Of a DNA stretch of 64,000 bases, positions 55,177-63,783 are shown in pieces. The stretch lies in NCBI GenBank assembly GCA_046330225.1, contig JAXLTD010000004.1, positions 310,001-374,000 on the forward strand, given 5' to 3'. This stretch comes from CANJIV01 sp046330225 (lineage in GTDB: Bacteria > Actinomycetota > Thermoleophilia > Solirubrobacterales > Solirubrobacteraceae). Position 1 is the first letter of the stretch. Every line of letters starts with the position of its first letter. A program made the translations under genes and the position numbers. Under the pieces are notes generated by a model, which saw nothing but the letters and a program-made list of their open reading frames with translations, was not told the origin of the DNA and made no database searches.

Positions 55177-56322
55177 ATGCCCACGACCGACGAGATCCGC
55201 GAAGCCCTGACCGCCGTCATCGACCCCGAGCTTCGCCGCTCGATCGTCGAGCTCGACATGGTCCGCACCATCGACGTCCACGCCAACGGCGTGGTCGACG
55301 TGACCGTGTCGCTCACGACGCCGGGATGCCCGATCAAGGGTCATTTCCAGACTGCGGTCGCGGAGGCCGTCGGCGCACTGGACGGCGTGGCGGGCGTCAA
55401 CGTCGGCTTCGACGTCCTGACCGACGAGCAGAAGGGCGCCCTGCAGCGCAAGCTCGGGCGCACGACCCTGCCGGAAGGCGCGCTGGCCCAGATCCAGAAC
55501 GTCATCTGCGTCGCCTCGGGCAAGGGCGGCGTCGGCAAGTCCACGCTGACGGCAAACCTCGCCGCGGCGCTCGCCGCCGAGGGCCGCCCTGCCGGCATCC
55601 TGGACGCCGACGTGTGGGGCTATTCCATCCCGCGGATGCTCGGCCTCGGCGCCCAGCGTCCGCAGGTCAACGCCGACCGCAAGATCATTCCCCTGAGCGC
55701 CCACGACGGCCTCAAGGTCATGTCGATCGGGTTTTTCGTGGAGGAGGACTCGCCGGTCGTCTGGCGCGGACCCATGCTCCACAAGGCCCTGACGCAGTTC
55801 CTCGAGGACGTCGACTGGGGGGCGCTGGACTACCTCGTGGTCGACCTCCCGCCGGGCACGGGCGACGTCTCGATGACGCTCGCCCAGCTCCTGCCGCAGT
55901 CCCAGTTCGTCATCGTCACGACGCCGCAGGCGGCCGCCCAGAAGGTCGCCCGCCGCTCGGCCGAGCTCGCGACGAAGTTCAAGCTCGAGATCGCCGGCGT
56001 GGTCGAGAACATGGCCGGCTTCACGACGCCGGGCGGTGAGCGCTTCTCCATCTTCGGCGAAGGCGGAGGCGAGCAACTCGCGAGCGAGCTCGACGTCCCG
56101 CTGCTCGGGAAGGTGCCGCTCACGATGCCGCTGCGCGAGTCTTCGGACGCCGGCACGCCGCTGGTGGTCTCCGACCCCGACGACCCGGCCGCGCAGGCGA
56201 TCCGGCAGATCGCTCGCGGCATCATCGCGCAGACTCCCGTCGCGCTCCCAGTGGTGCAGGCGCCGGCTGCGCCGCCGTCGGCGGCGCCGAAGCCCGCCGG
56301 CATGTCGCTGCCGATGGCCTGA
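55177..56322 (+). CDS. mrp: Mrp/ApbC-family iron-sulfur carrier ATPase
   Basis: A 381-residue P-loop ATPase of the Mrp/NBP35 family that carries or inserts Fe-S clusters. An N-terminal MIP18 (DUF59) domain covers about residues 1-85 (IREALTAVIDPELRRSIVELDMV). The deviant Walker A ASGKGGVGKST follows, then DADVWGYSIPRMLG and VDLPPGTGD. The C-terminal CxxC that binds the bridging cluster in many Mrp proteins is replaced by MAGFTTPGGERFSIFG. The tail (APAAPPSAAPKPAG) is disordered. ATG 55177 lies 6 bases after GAGAAT with no Shine-Dalgarno, fitting a leaderless start. No suf or isc genes are near. Confidence 0.92.
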   Translation: MPTTDEIREALTAVIDPELRRSIVELDMVRTIDVHANGVVDVTVSLTTPGCPIKGHFQTAVAEAVGALDGVAGVNVGFDVLTDEQKGALQRKLGRTTLPEGALAQIQNVICVASGKGGVGKSTLTANLAAALAAEGRPAGILDADVWGYSIPRMLGLGAQRPQVNADRKIIPLSAHDGLKVMSIGFFVEEDSPVVWRGPMLHKALTQFLEDVDWGALDYLVVDLPPGTGDVSMTLAQLLPQSQFVIVTTPQAAAQKVARRSAELATKFKLEIAGVVENMAGFTTPGGERFSIFGEGGGEQLASELDVPLLGKVPLTMPLRESSDAGTPLVVSDPDDPAAQAIRQIARGIIAQTPVALPVVQAPAAPPSAAPKPAGMSLPMA

Positions 56323-56459
56323 CGGGCCGCGCCGGCCAGCCGCACATCCGTCCAGGCGCGATTTCGGCGGCGCACTTTTCCGGGGATCCTCCGTCTACCC
56401 CCCGAACGCGTCAACGACGACCCGCTCGGGCCGCACGGCCGGGCGGGGGAGGTGCAGAC

Positions 56460-57395
56460 ATGAGACGAGCTGTGATCGCAGGGCTGGCCGTCCTGGCCGC
56501 GCTCCTGGTCGCCGCGCCACTGGCGGCCGCGCACGACGGCGGCGGCTTCGGCGACCGCGGCGGGCCGCCACCTGGCGGCGGAAACGGCCTGGGCGAGGCG
56601 CCCGGGCAGGCGTTTGACATCGGCATCCCCGGGCCGCCGCGCGGCTGGTGGGGCGAGCACGGCGGCGAGGCACCAGACGGCACCTCCGACATCCATGTCG
56701 TCGCCGGCACCGTCGCCAGCGTCGATGCCACCGGAAACACCCTCTCCGTCACGCTGCGCGGGTGCCGGAACGCCGATCCGGCGTCGACCTCCTCGCACCG
56801 CGGAGGACATGGGGGCGACAACGACGGCTCCGTCCCGGCGAACGTGACCGTGAAGGCGGACGCCGACACGCTCATCGTCCGCAATGGCAAGGAAGCGGCG
56901 CTCGGCGACCTCGTCGCCGGCGACCGAGTGGCCGCCGAGATCGCCACCGAGGAGGACACCACCCTCGAGCAGGCCCTGGCGACTCCCGCCTGGCTGATCG
57001 TGGCCAAGTCCGCCGTCGCCAAGCAGGCGTTCTACGGCTTCGGCGGGTCGATCGTTTCGGTCGATGCGGCGAACAGCAAGGTCACGGTCAACGTGACGAA
57101 GGCCACGGCCAGCGCCCGCAAGCTGCTCGGCGCCGGCGCGAAGGAGCTCGTGTTCACGGCTGACGCGAACACGTTCATCCTGAAGAACGGCGCCAAGGTC
57201 GGCATCGGCGACCTGGCCGCTGGCGACCTCGTCGGCGTGGGCATCCGCGCCGCGAAGACTGCGACGCTCGATGACGTCGTCGCGACGCCGGCCAAGCGCA
57301 TTCTCGCGCTGAACTCGACCACCAGCGCCAGCTCGGCCCGCAAGGCCCGGGCTGCCCGGCGCCTCGCGCTCCGGGCTGCCGGCGTGCGGCGGTGA
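56460..57395 (+). CDS. Secreted DUF5666-like protein
   Basis: A 311-residue exported protein. Signal peptide residues 1-24 (VIAGLAVLAALLVAAPLAAA), then a glycine/proline-rich segment (GGGFGDRGGPPPGGGNGLG). Two repeats of a small beta-domain follow: VAGTVASVDATGNTLSVTLRG...NGKEAALGDLVAGDRV and GGSIVSVDAANSKVTVNVTKA...NGAKVGIGDLAAGDLV. The pattern is that of DUF5666/OB-like domains in secreted proteins. The C-terminus is basic. Function unknown. ATG 56460 has GGGGGAGG about 6 bases upstream. It sits upstream of the sigma-factor gene with a strong hairpin between, so the two are probably separate transcripts. Confidence 0.75.
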   Translation: MRRAVIAGLAVLAALLVAAPLAAAHDGGGFGDRGGPPPGGGNGLGEAPGQAFDIGIPGPPRGWWGEHGGEAPDGTSDIHVVAGTVASVDATGNTLSVTLRGCRNADPASTSSHRGGHGGDNDGSVPANVTVKADADTLIVRNGKEAALGDLVAGDRVAAEIATEEDTTLEQALATPAWLIVAKSAVAKQAFYGFGGSIVSVDAANSKVTVNVTKATASARKLLGAGAKELVFTADANTFILKNGAKVGIGDLAAGDLVGVGIRAAKTATLDDVVATPAKRILALNSTTSASSARKARAARRLALRAAGVRR

Positions 57396-57417
57396 TCGAG
57401 GCATCCCAGTCCTGCCA

Positions 57418-57446
57418 GCGAGGGCCCGCCGCGCGCGGGCCCTCGC
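57418..57446. terminator. 12-bp perfect hairpin between the DUF5666-like gene and the sigma factor
   Basis: GCGAGGGCCCGC (57418-57429) pairs perfectly with GCGGGCCCTCGC (57435-57446) around CGCGC. It starts 23 bases after the upstream stop codon. No U-tract. Confidence 0.7.
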
Positions 57447-57543
57447 CGGCGGCCTTGCCCTTCGCGGGCCCGTGGGCCATCATGGCGCGCGGGCCCGCCG
57501 GGCTGCTCGCTCCACGCCCCCCGCTCCCGGCGCCCGCCTGACG

Positions 57544-59106
57544 ATGGAAGCCGCCACCGCCCGCACCGCCGGCGCTCGTCCCTCGGCCCCGCCCGGCGGG
57601 GCCCTCAACCGGCTGCGCGGCGATCGCAAGCTGGTCGAGCGCTTCCAGGCCGGCGACGACGCCGCGTTCGCGGTCCTCTACGACCGCCATCGGTCTCGAC
57701 TCATGGCCATCGCGATCGGGGTGCTCGGCTCGACCGAGGACGCGCAGGACGCCGTGCAGGACGCGTTCATGTCCGCCGCCTCTGCCCTCCGAACTCGCAC
57801 GCCCGACGATGTCCGCGCCTGGCTCTCCCGGGTCGCGCGCAACGCGGCGATCGACGTGGCCCGCGGGCGCCGGCCGACGGCCGAGGTCGCAGACGGCGAC
57901 AGCCTGGCGGCGGGGCCGGCACGCCAGGCCGAGGTTCGCTCCGAGCTCGTCGAGCTCGTGGCCGCGCTCAAGGACCTGCCCGAGCGCCAGCGCACCGCGC
58001 TGGTGATGCGCGAGCTGTCCGGGGCGTCCTACGCCGAGATCGGCACGACGCTCGGCACCGACGAGGCCGCCGTGCGGGGCCTCATCGCCCGCGGCCGCCT
58101 GTCGCTGCGGGCAGCCCGGGAGGCCCGGGCCCTGCAGTGCGGGGCCGTCCGCGAGCGCCTCGCCGTGGAAGTCGACGGCCGCCGCCGCACCGCCGATGTG
58201 CGCCGCCATCTCAAGGGATGCTCGGAGTGCCGGCGGTTCCAGGCCGGCCTCAGGGACGACGCGAAGGCCCTGCGCGGCCTCGTGCCCGTCGCGGGCGTGG
58301 CCGGCCTCGTCGCGATCCTGGCGTCGATCAAGGCGACGCGGCCGCTCCTCGTCGGCGGCGCTCTGCTCAAGGGCTTCGGCGCGACCCAGGCCGTCCAGCT
58401 CGTGGCGGCGTGCGTCGTGTGCGCGGGAGCGGCAGAGGGCGTCCGGGAGATCGCCGTGCGGGCACCCGCGCCGCACCGCACCCGGGCGGCGGCGGCGCCC
58501 GACACTGCAGGGAATGACGCCGCGCCGGCGGTCGCCGCCGCGGAGCAGCCGGGCTCGAGGTCCGAGGTCCGGGCCGAGTCCGGCCCGCGCCCCATGTCCG
58601 GGCTGGGCGCCGCCGAGCAGCGCGTCGCCCGCGGCCGGCGCGAGGCAGCCGTCACGCCCGCGGCGCCGTCCCCGGCCCGCGGCGGCTGGACGGGACCGGA
58701 CGGCCGCGCGCCCGGCGTGGCGTTCCCGGGCCGCGGCCCGGCCGGAGGCGATCAGGCCGCCGGTGGCGACACGGCCGGGGGCGGACCGGACGGCTGGACT
58801 CCGCGCCGGGGCCGGGACCGCACCCGCTGGCGCCAGGCGGGCGCGCCGACGCCAGGCAGCGCGGGTGATGAGACAGCGGTCACGGACGCGCCGGAGTCGG
58901 ACCCGGCGGCGGCGCCGGCGCCTGAACGTCCGCGGTACGACCGGCGCCCCGACCGCGGCCGGCAGTCCGGAAGCTGGCCGAGCGCCGGCCCGGCACCGGC
59001 CGATTCGCCGGCTCCAGAGGTCGACGCGGGGTCCGAGGATCCCGGCGCGGGCACTCCTGCTGACACGCCGGACGCCGCCGCCGGCGGCGCCGGCGCACAC
59101 GGCTGA
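57544..59106 (+). CDS. ECF sigma factor fused to a zinc-finger anti-sigma-like domain and membrane segment
   Basis: A 520-residue fusion. Residues about 30-105 are sigma region 2 (FAVLYDRHRSRLMAIAIGVLG, then EDAQDAVQDAF) and 135-192 region 4 (LKDLPERQRTALVMRELSG, SYAEIGTTLG). A zinc-finger anti-sigma motif follows, C199-x22-H222-x3-C226-x2-C229, as in soluble or membrane ZAS domains. Two hydrophobic stretches (about 247-262 and 283-297) could anchor it. The remaining 220 residues are disordered, proline/glycine-rich and would be extracytoplasmic if one helix crosses. Activation would need release of the sigma part. Start ATG 57544 is uncertain; GTG 57472 is possible. Confidence 0.82.
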   Translation: MEAATARTAGARPSAPPGGALNRLRGDRKLVERFQAGDDAAFAVLYDRHRSRLMAIAIGVLGSTEDAQDAVQDAFMSAASALRTRTPDDVRAWLSRVARNAAIDVARGRRPTAEVADGDSLAAGPARQAEVRSELVELVAALKDLPERQRTALVMRELSGASYAEIGTTLGTDEAAVRGLIARGRLSLRAAREARALQCGAVRERLAVEVDGRRRTADVRRHLKGCSECRRFQAGLRDDAKALRGLVPVAGVAGLVAILASIKATRPLLVGGALLKGFGATQAVQLVAACVVCAGAAEGVREIAVRAPAPHRTRAAAAPDTAGNDAAPAVAAAEQPGSRSEVRAESGPRPMSGLGAAEQRVARGRREAAVTPAAPSPARGGWTGPDGRAPGVAFPGRGPAGGDQAAGGDTAGGGPDGWTPRRGRDRTRWRQAGAPTPGSAGDETAVTDAPESDPAAAPAPERPRYDRRPDRGRQSGSWPSAGPAPADSPAPEVDAGSEDPGAGTPADTPDAAAGGAGAHG

Positions 59107-59129
59107 TTCGCGCGCGCCCCGCGAATCAG
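59103..59129. terminator. 10-bp perfect hairpin between convergent sigma and ferredoxin genes
   Basis: CTGATTCGCG (59103-59112) pairs perfectly with CGCGAATCAG (59120-59129). The left arm contains the TGA stop of the sigma gene; the ferredoxin stop begins 5 bases beyond the right arm. Confidence 0.7.
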
Positions 59130-59133
59130 GCGG

Positions 59134-59397
59134 CTACTTGCCGGCGTAGTACTGCGCGTTGATCTGGACGTATTTCGTCCACTCGCCCGGAAGCTGATCC
59201 TCGGCGAAGCAGGCGTCGACCGGGCAGGCCTCGACGCAGGCGTCGCAGTCGATGCACTCCTCCGGATCGATGTAGAGCATCTCGACCTTGTCGTAGTCGG
59301 GCTCGTCCGGCGTGGGGTGGATGCAGTCGACCGGACACACCTCGACGCAGGAGTTGTCCTTGGTCCCGATGCACGGCTCAGCGATGACGTAGGCCAT
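59134..59397 (-). CDS. fdxA: 7Fe-type ferredoxin
   Basis: An 87-residue ferredoxin. C9, C17 and C58 bind a [3Fe-4S] cluster, and C21, C48, C51, C54 the [4Fe-4S] cluster, as judged by the order of 7Fe ferredoxins (EPCIGTKDNSCVEVCPVDC, ECIDCDACVEACPVDAC). Additional cysteines C25 and C63 lie beside the motifs. The start MAYVIAEPCIGTKD matches mycobacterial FdxA/FdxC. It carries electrons to partners such as P450s or oxidoreductases; partner not identified. -10-like TAGAAT is about 50 bases upstream and AGGA about 13 bases upstream of ATG 59397. Confidence 0.93.
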   Translation of the reverse strand: MAYVIAEPCIGTKDNSCVEVCPVDCIHPTPDEPDYDKVEMLYIDPEECIDCDACVEACPVDACFAEDQLPGEWTKYVQINAQYYAGK

Positions 59398-59511
59398 AGG
59401 TGGTGGTGATTCCTCGTGGACGTTCCAAGAAACGGACGCGGGATTCTAGAGTCCGCGGCGGGCGAGCGTAACGCCGTCGGCGCCGGGGCGACCGTGACTA
59501 TGCTCATGGGC

Positions 59512-60135
59512 ATGGCGATCACCGCGAAGATCCTGGCGGCCCGCGGCCGCTCGCAAGCCGCCGCGAAGGGCGTCGACCCGGCCCGGGTGCCGCCGGGGCA
59601 GTACCTCACCGAGCGCTTCCCGGTGCTCACCTACGGCCCGAATCCGGCGTTCTCCCGCGCCGACTGGAGCTTTCGTGTGTTCGGCGAGGTGGACAACCCG
59701 TACTCGATCACCTGGGACGAGCTCATGACGCTCGAGCAGGTGACCATCACGTGCGACATCCACTGCGTGACGCGCTGGTCCAAGCTCGACACGGCGTGGA
59801 CCGGCGTGCGAGCGCGGGACGTCCTCGAACTGGCCCAGGTGCGCGCGTCGGGCACCCACGTGCTCACCCACTGTGACGGCGGGTACACGTCCAACCTTCC
59901 GCTCGAGGCGATGCTCGAGGACGAGGTGCTCCTCGCCCACACGTATGACGGCCAGCCGCTCGAGCCCGACCACGGCGCCCCGCTGCGCCTCCTGGTCCCG
60001 TCGCGCTACTTCTGGAAGTCCGCGAAGTTCCTGCGCGCGCTCGAGGTGATGCCCGAGGATCGCCAGGGGTTCTGGGAGCTCAACGGCTACCACAACGACG
60101 CGGACCCCTGGACCGAGCAGCGGACCTGGTTCTGA
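59512..60135 (+). CDS. Molybdopterin-dependent sulfite-oxidase-fold oxidoreductase
   Basis: A 207-residue protein consisting of the Moco-binding domain only of the sulfite oxidase/YedY family. The molybdenum-ligand cysteine is C85 in TCDIHCVTRWSKLDTAWTGV; VLTHCDGGYTSNLPLEAML, PDHGAPLRLLVPSRYFWKSAKF and LNGYHNDADPW also match. There is no signal peptide at this start, so it may be cytoplasmic. Three in-frame ATGs lie close together (59500, 59506, 59512); 59512 was chosen because TATGCT (59499-59504) is 7 bases before it and the first ATG lies in that hexamer. Substrate unknown; members reduce methionine sulfoxide or oxidise sulfite. Confidence 0.85.
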   Translation: MAITAKILAARGRSQAAAKGVDPARVPPGQYLTERFPVLTYGPNPAFSRADWSFRVFGEVDNPYSITWDELMTLEQVTITCDIHCVTRWSKLDTAWTGVRARDVLELAQVRASGTHVLTHCDGGYTSNLPLEAMLEDEVLLAHTYDGQPLEPDHGAPLRLLVPSRYFWKSAKFLRALEVMPEDRQGFWELNGYHNDADPWTEQRTWF

Positions 60136-60153
60136 GCCGGGCCGCGCCGCCTG

Positions 60154-60176
60154 CCCCGGACCCGCCCCGTCCGGGG
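60154..60176 (+). terminator. 8-bp hairpin between oxidoreductase and MFS genes
   Basis: CCCCGGAC (60154-60161) pairs with GTCCGGGG (60169-60176). It lies 18 bases after the oxidoreductase stop and just before the MFS start, whose only Shine-Dalgarno-like bases (GGGGG) are in the right arm. It could end the first transcript or limit translation of the second. Confidence 0.5.
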
Positions 60177-60185
60177 GCCGCCGGC

Positions 60186-61334
60186 ATGGCCGGCCTCGCG
60201 CTCGGCGGCGCCGGGATGTTCGCGGTCATGTACGCGACCCAGGCGATCCTCCCCGTGCTGGGCCGCGACTTCGGCGTGTCGCCGTCGCAGGCAGGGCTGA
60301 CCATCACGGTCCTGATCGGCGCGGTGGCAATCGGCGGATGGATCTGGGGGCCGTACTCGGACCGGCGGGGGCGCAAGCGCTCCCTCGTCCTGGCGAGCGC
60401 GCTCCTCGTCCTCCCCACGGTTGGCGCGGCGGTCGCGCCGACGTTCGAGATCTTCCTGGCCTGCCGAGCGCTCCAGGGGCTCTGCATGCCGGGCCTGCTC
60501 ACCGTCGGGGTGCCGTACGTCGCGGAGGTCTACGCCCCCGCGCTCGGCGGGCGGGCGATGGGGTACTACCTCGCGTCGCTGGTCGCCGGCGGCATCGTGA
60601 GCCGGGTCGGGGTCGGGCTCATCACCGCGGCGGTCGGCTGGCGGTGGGCGTTCGCCGCACTCGCGGTGCTGCCCGCGGCCGGCGCGCTCGTCATGCGCCG
60701 CCTGCTGCCCGAGGCGCCCGCGCCGGCGGTGAGCGGCTCGCGCCGGGGTGCGCTGGCTCGGCAGCTCGCGAACCCGCGCCTCATCGCGCCCACCGCCGGC
60801 GCCGCGGCGCTCTTCTTCACGTTCGTGAGCATCGCCTCGTACGTCACCTATCGCCTCGAGGCCCCGCCCTTCGGCTATGGGGTCGAGGCCACGAGCGCGA
60901 TCTTCGTGCTCTGGGTGATCGGCGCGATCGGGCCGACGGCCGGCCGGGTGGCGGACCGGATCGGGTGGCGGCGCCTCCTGGCCGGCGCCCTCGGGCTCGC
61001 CCTGGCCGGCGTGGCGCTGTCGCTGCCCGAGACGCTGCCGACCGTCGTGCTGGGGCTCGCCTGCGTGATCACCGCGATGTTCTCCGGACTGGTCGGCGCG
61101 CAGCTCGGCCTCGCGGCGGCGACGTCCCGCGACCGCGGCACCGCCAGCGCCCTGTACTTCACCGTCTACTACGTCGCCGGCGGGCTCGCTGCGTTCGTTC
61201 CCGGCATCGCCTGGGAGCAGGCCCAGTGGGCCGGTGTCGCGGCGATCGCCGCGGGCGTGCTCGCCGTGGGGCTCGCGCTCGCGCTGGCCGGCCCGGTGCG
61301 CCCGGCGGCCGACGCGCCCGCCGCGGACGCGTGA
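60186..61334 (+). CDS. Major facilitator superfamily transporter (YnfM-like)
   Basis: A 382-residue 12-helix MFS protein. The loop 2-3 signature is GGWIWGPYSDRRGRKRSLV and the second-half equivalent ATSAIFVLWVIGAIGPTAGRVADRIGWRRL. The start LGGAGMFAVMYATQAILPVLG and helix 4 segment ALQGLCMPGLLTVGVPYVAEVY resemble the YnfM drug/solute exporter group. The substrate is unknown. Start ATG 60186 leaves a complete first helix; it is separated from the molybdoenzyme gene by 50 bases including a hairpin. The downstream gene has its own -10 and starts 32 bases after the stop. Confidence 0.88.
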   Translation: MAGLALGGAGMFAVMYATQAILPVLGRDFGVSPSQAGLTITVLIGAVAIGGWIWGPYSDRRGRKRSLVLASALLVLPTVGAAVAPTFEIFLACRALQGLCMPGLLTVGVPYVAEVYAPALGGRAMGYYLASLVAGGIVSRVGVGLITAAVGWRWAFAALAVLPAAGALVMRRLLPEAPAPAVSGSRRGALARQLANPRLIAPTAGAAALFFTFVSIASYVTYRLEAPPFGYGVEATSAIFVLWVIGAIGPTAGRVADRIGWRRLLAGALGLALAGVALSLPETLPTVVLGLACVITAMFSGLVGAQLGLAAATSRDRGTASALYFTVYYVAGGLAAFVPGIAWEQAQWAGVAAIAAGVLAVGLALALAGPVRPAADAPAADA

Positions 61335-61365
61335 TCCCGGCGCAGTGCGTGCGAGACTGCGCGCC

Positions 61366-62259
61366 ATGATCCTGCTCACCGGAGCCACGGGGCTGGTCGG
61401 GACGGCGCTGCTGAGCCGGCTCACGAAGGAGGCCGAGCCGGTCCGCTGCCTGGTGCGCGATCCCCGCCGCCTCGGCGTCGAGCGGGTGCGGGTGCAGATC
61501 GCGCTCGGCGACCTCACCGATCCGCAGTCCTTCCGGCACGCCCTGCGTGGCGTCAGCACCGTCGTGCACCTGGCCGCCTCGATCCGCGACCAGGGCCCGC
61601 CGGGCGCCGGCCGCTCGATCGAGGAGCTCAACGGCGTCGCCACCTGGCGCCTCGTGCAGGCCGCCGAGCGGGCGGGGGTGCAGCGCTTCGTCTTCTTCTC
61701 GGCGCTCGGCGCCTCGACGCGCAGCCGGGCCCGGTTCATGCGGGCCAAGGCGCTGGCCGAGCGGGCCGTGGGCGAATCGCCCATCCCGCACACCGTGTTC
61801 GCGCCGTCGATCGTCTACTCGCCGGGCGACCCCTTCCTGAAGCTGCTCGAGCGGCTGTCGCTCCTGCCGGCCGTGCCGATCTCCGGGCGGGGGCGGGCCC
61901 CGTTCCAGCCGATCTGGGTCGAGGACGTCGCCGACTGCGTCCACGCCGCGCTCGCGGCGCCGGACCGCCTGCGGGAGCGGTACGAGCTGGCCGGGCCCGA
62001 CACGCTCTCCTACCGGGCGATCGTCGAGCTCGCGGTTCGCGCGACCGGGCGCCGGCGCGCACTGGTGCCCGTGCCGCTGCGCTTCGCCGAGCGGGCGCTG
62101 GGGGCGGCGGAGGCCGTGGCCGGGCGGCCAGTCCTCGCCACGCCGGACGAGCTCGAGCTCATGGAGGTGCCGATGGTCTCGCGCCTCGGCACCGCGGACG
62201 CCGAGTCGCTCGGGGTCCGGCCGCGGGCGATGCCCGGCGTGCTGGGCGCGGCGGCCTGA
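61366..62259 (+). CDS. NAD(P)-binding protein, NmrA/atypical SDR type
   Basis: A 297-residue Rossmann-fold protein starting MILLTGATGLVGTALLSRL, with dinucleotide-binding GATGLVG and a following basic LVRDPRR suggesting NADP preference. VVHLAASIRDQG and VFFSALGASTRSRARFMRAKALAE follow; the catalytic YxxxK is absent (MRAKALAE at that place), so it is an atypical SDR like NmrA or NDUFA9-related proteins and may act as a sensor or a non-classical reductase. ATG 61366 is 7 bases after GAGACT with no Shine-Dalgarno. It converges on the amidase gene with 19 bases between. Confidence 0.83.
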   Translation: MILLTGATGLVGTALLSRLTKEAEPVRCLVRDPRRLGVERVRVQIALGDLTDPQSFRHALRGVSTVVHLAASIRDQGPPGAGRSIEELNGVATWRLVQAAERAGVQRFVFFSALGASTRSRARFMRAKALAERAVGESPIPHTVFAPSIVYSPGDPFLKLLERLSLLPAVPISGRGRAPFQPIWVEDVADCVHAALAAPDRLRERYELAGPDTLSYRAIVELAVRATGRRRALVPVPLRFAERALGAAEAVAGRPVLATPDELELMEVPMVSRLGTADAESLGVRPRAMPGVLGAAA

Positions 62260-62278
62260 GAGCGCCGCGCGCCGCCGC

Positions 62279-63709
62279 TCAGACCCCTTCGGGCCGGCGG
62301 CCCGACCACGGTCGCGCCGCCTCGATCTGGGCCGCGAGCGCGAGCAGGGCGGCTTCGCCGGCGGGCCGCCCGGCGAGCTGGATTCCGACGGGGAGCCCGT
62401 CGTCCCCGTGCGCGAGGGGCAGTGAGATCGCCGGCTGGCCCGTCACGTTGAAGACGGCGGTGAACGGCGTGAAGCGCCCGGCGGCGGCGAAGTCCTTCAT
62501 CGGGGCATCCGAGGCCGCGTCGATCTCGCCGATCGCCACCGGACGCTGGGCGAGCGCCGGGGTCAGCAGCGCGTCGTAGGGCGCGAGATCGGCGATCAGC
62601 TGCCGGGAGAAGCCCTGCAGCTGGTAGAGGGCCGCGAGAAACTGGTGGGCGTTGACCTCGGAGGCCAGCTCGTAGATCGCCCAGCTCATCGGCTCGAGGT
62701 TCTCCGCCGACGGCTCGTGGCCGGAGACGTGGCCCGCGAACGCGGCCGACAGGGCGATGTTCGCGCCGAAGACCACCGAGAAGAGCTGGAGGAGCTCGGG
62801 GATCTGCCAGCCGACGTCGATCTCCTCGACCTCGTGGCCCAGCGATTCGAGCAGGCCGGCGGCATCCCGGACGGCCGCCAGGGCGACCGGATCGACGGGG
62901 CAGTCGATCGGCGGGGTGAGCGTCATCGCGATCCGCAGCGGCCCGGGCTCCCGGGCCGCCGAGACGGCGAAGGGCTCGCCCGGCGGGGGCGCCCAGGCCG
63001 CGTCCCCGGGCTCCGGGCCGGCGAGGACGTCGAGCAGCGCGGCGGTGTCGGCGACGGTGCGCGTGAGCATCCCGTCGGCGACGAGGAACGACTCGCCGAG
63101 CTCGGGGGCGACCGAGACCCGGCCGCGCGAGGGCTTGAGGCCGACGAGTCCGCAGCACGCTGCCGGGATGCGGATGGAGCCCCCGCCGTCGTTGCCGTGG
63201 GCGACGGGGACCATGCCGCCGGCCACCGCGGCGCTCGCGCCGCCCGAGGAGCCGCCTGGCGTGCGATCCGGGTCCCACGGGTTCCGCGCCGGGCCGAACC
63301 GCCGGGGCTCGGTCACCGGCACGATCCCGTACTCCGGCAGGTTCGTCTGGCCCACCACGATCATTCCGGCCGCCTTGAGGCGCCGCGTGACGTTGTGGTC
63401 GACCTGGGCGCGAAAGTCGCCCATGAGCTCGGCCCCGTAGCTGAGCCGCAGCCCCGCGACGCCGCGGTTCTCCTTGATCAGGGTCGGGACGCCGGCGAAC
63501 GGGCGCTCGTCGCCGGGCTGCACCGCGTCGGCGGCGGCGAGCGCGCGGTCGGCGTCGAGCTGAATCACGGCATTCAGCTCGGGGTTGCGGGCCTCGATGC
63601 GCTCGAGCGCCGCCTCGACGAGCTCGCGGCTCGTGACCGTGCCGGCCCGCACCTCGGCCGCCACGGCGGTGGCGGGCTGGACCAGGAGGGAGGCGGCGGC
63701 AGCGGGCAC
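62279..63709 (-). CDS. Amidase-signature hydrolase
   Basis: A 476-residue enzyme that hydrolyses amide bonds using a Ser-Ser-Lys triad: K79 in VPTLIKENRG, cis-serine in PGGSSGGASA (S154/S155) and nucleophile S178 in GGGSIRIPA. The sequence continues GLVGLKPSRGRVS, as in bacterial 6-aminohexanoate-cyclic-dimer hydrolase-like and general amidases. It lacks GatA-specific context (no gatB or gatC next to it), so a general or peptide amidase is more likely. Start is GTG 63709 (MPAAAASLLVQPA); no good Shine-Dalgarno. A -10 TATTCT within the shared divergent promoter lies about 75 bases upstream. Confidence 0.88.
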   Translation of the reverse strand: MPAAAASLLVQPATAVAAEVRAGTVTSRELVEAALERIEARNPELNAVIQLDADRALAAADAVQPGDERPFAGVPTLIKENRGVAGLRLSYGAELMGDFRAQVDHNVTRRLKAAGMIVVGQTNLPEYGIVPVTEPRRFGPARNPWDPDRTPGGSSGGASAAVAGGMVPVAHGNDGGGSIRIPAACCGLVGLKPSRGRVSVAPELGESFLVADGMLTRTVADTAALLDVLAGPEPGDAAWAPPPGEPFAVSAAREPGPLRIAMTLTPPIDCPVDPVALAAVRDAAGLLESLGHEVEEIDVGWQIPELLQLFSVVFGANIALSAAFAGHVSGHEPSAENLEPMSWAIYELASEVNAHQFLAALYQLQGFSRQLIADLAPYDALLTPALAQRPVAIGEIDAASDAPMKDFAAAGRFTPFTAVFNVTGQPAISLPLAHGDDGLPVGIQLAGRPAGEAALLALAAQIEAARPWSGRRPEGV

Positions 63710-63783
63710 GGGGAACTCGTCTCGTCGGTTGGCAGCGGCCCGGGGAGCGTACCGGCTGGCCTCGCGCGTAACCTGTTGGATGC

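Noticed and set aside
62257..62280. Inverted repeat between the NAD-binding protein and amidase genes
   Set aside because: Only five contiguous pairs with a GC-rich loop; too weak to support in this composition.
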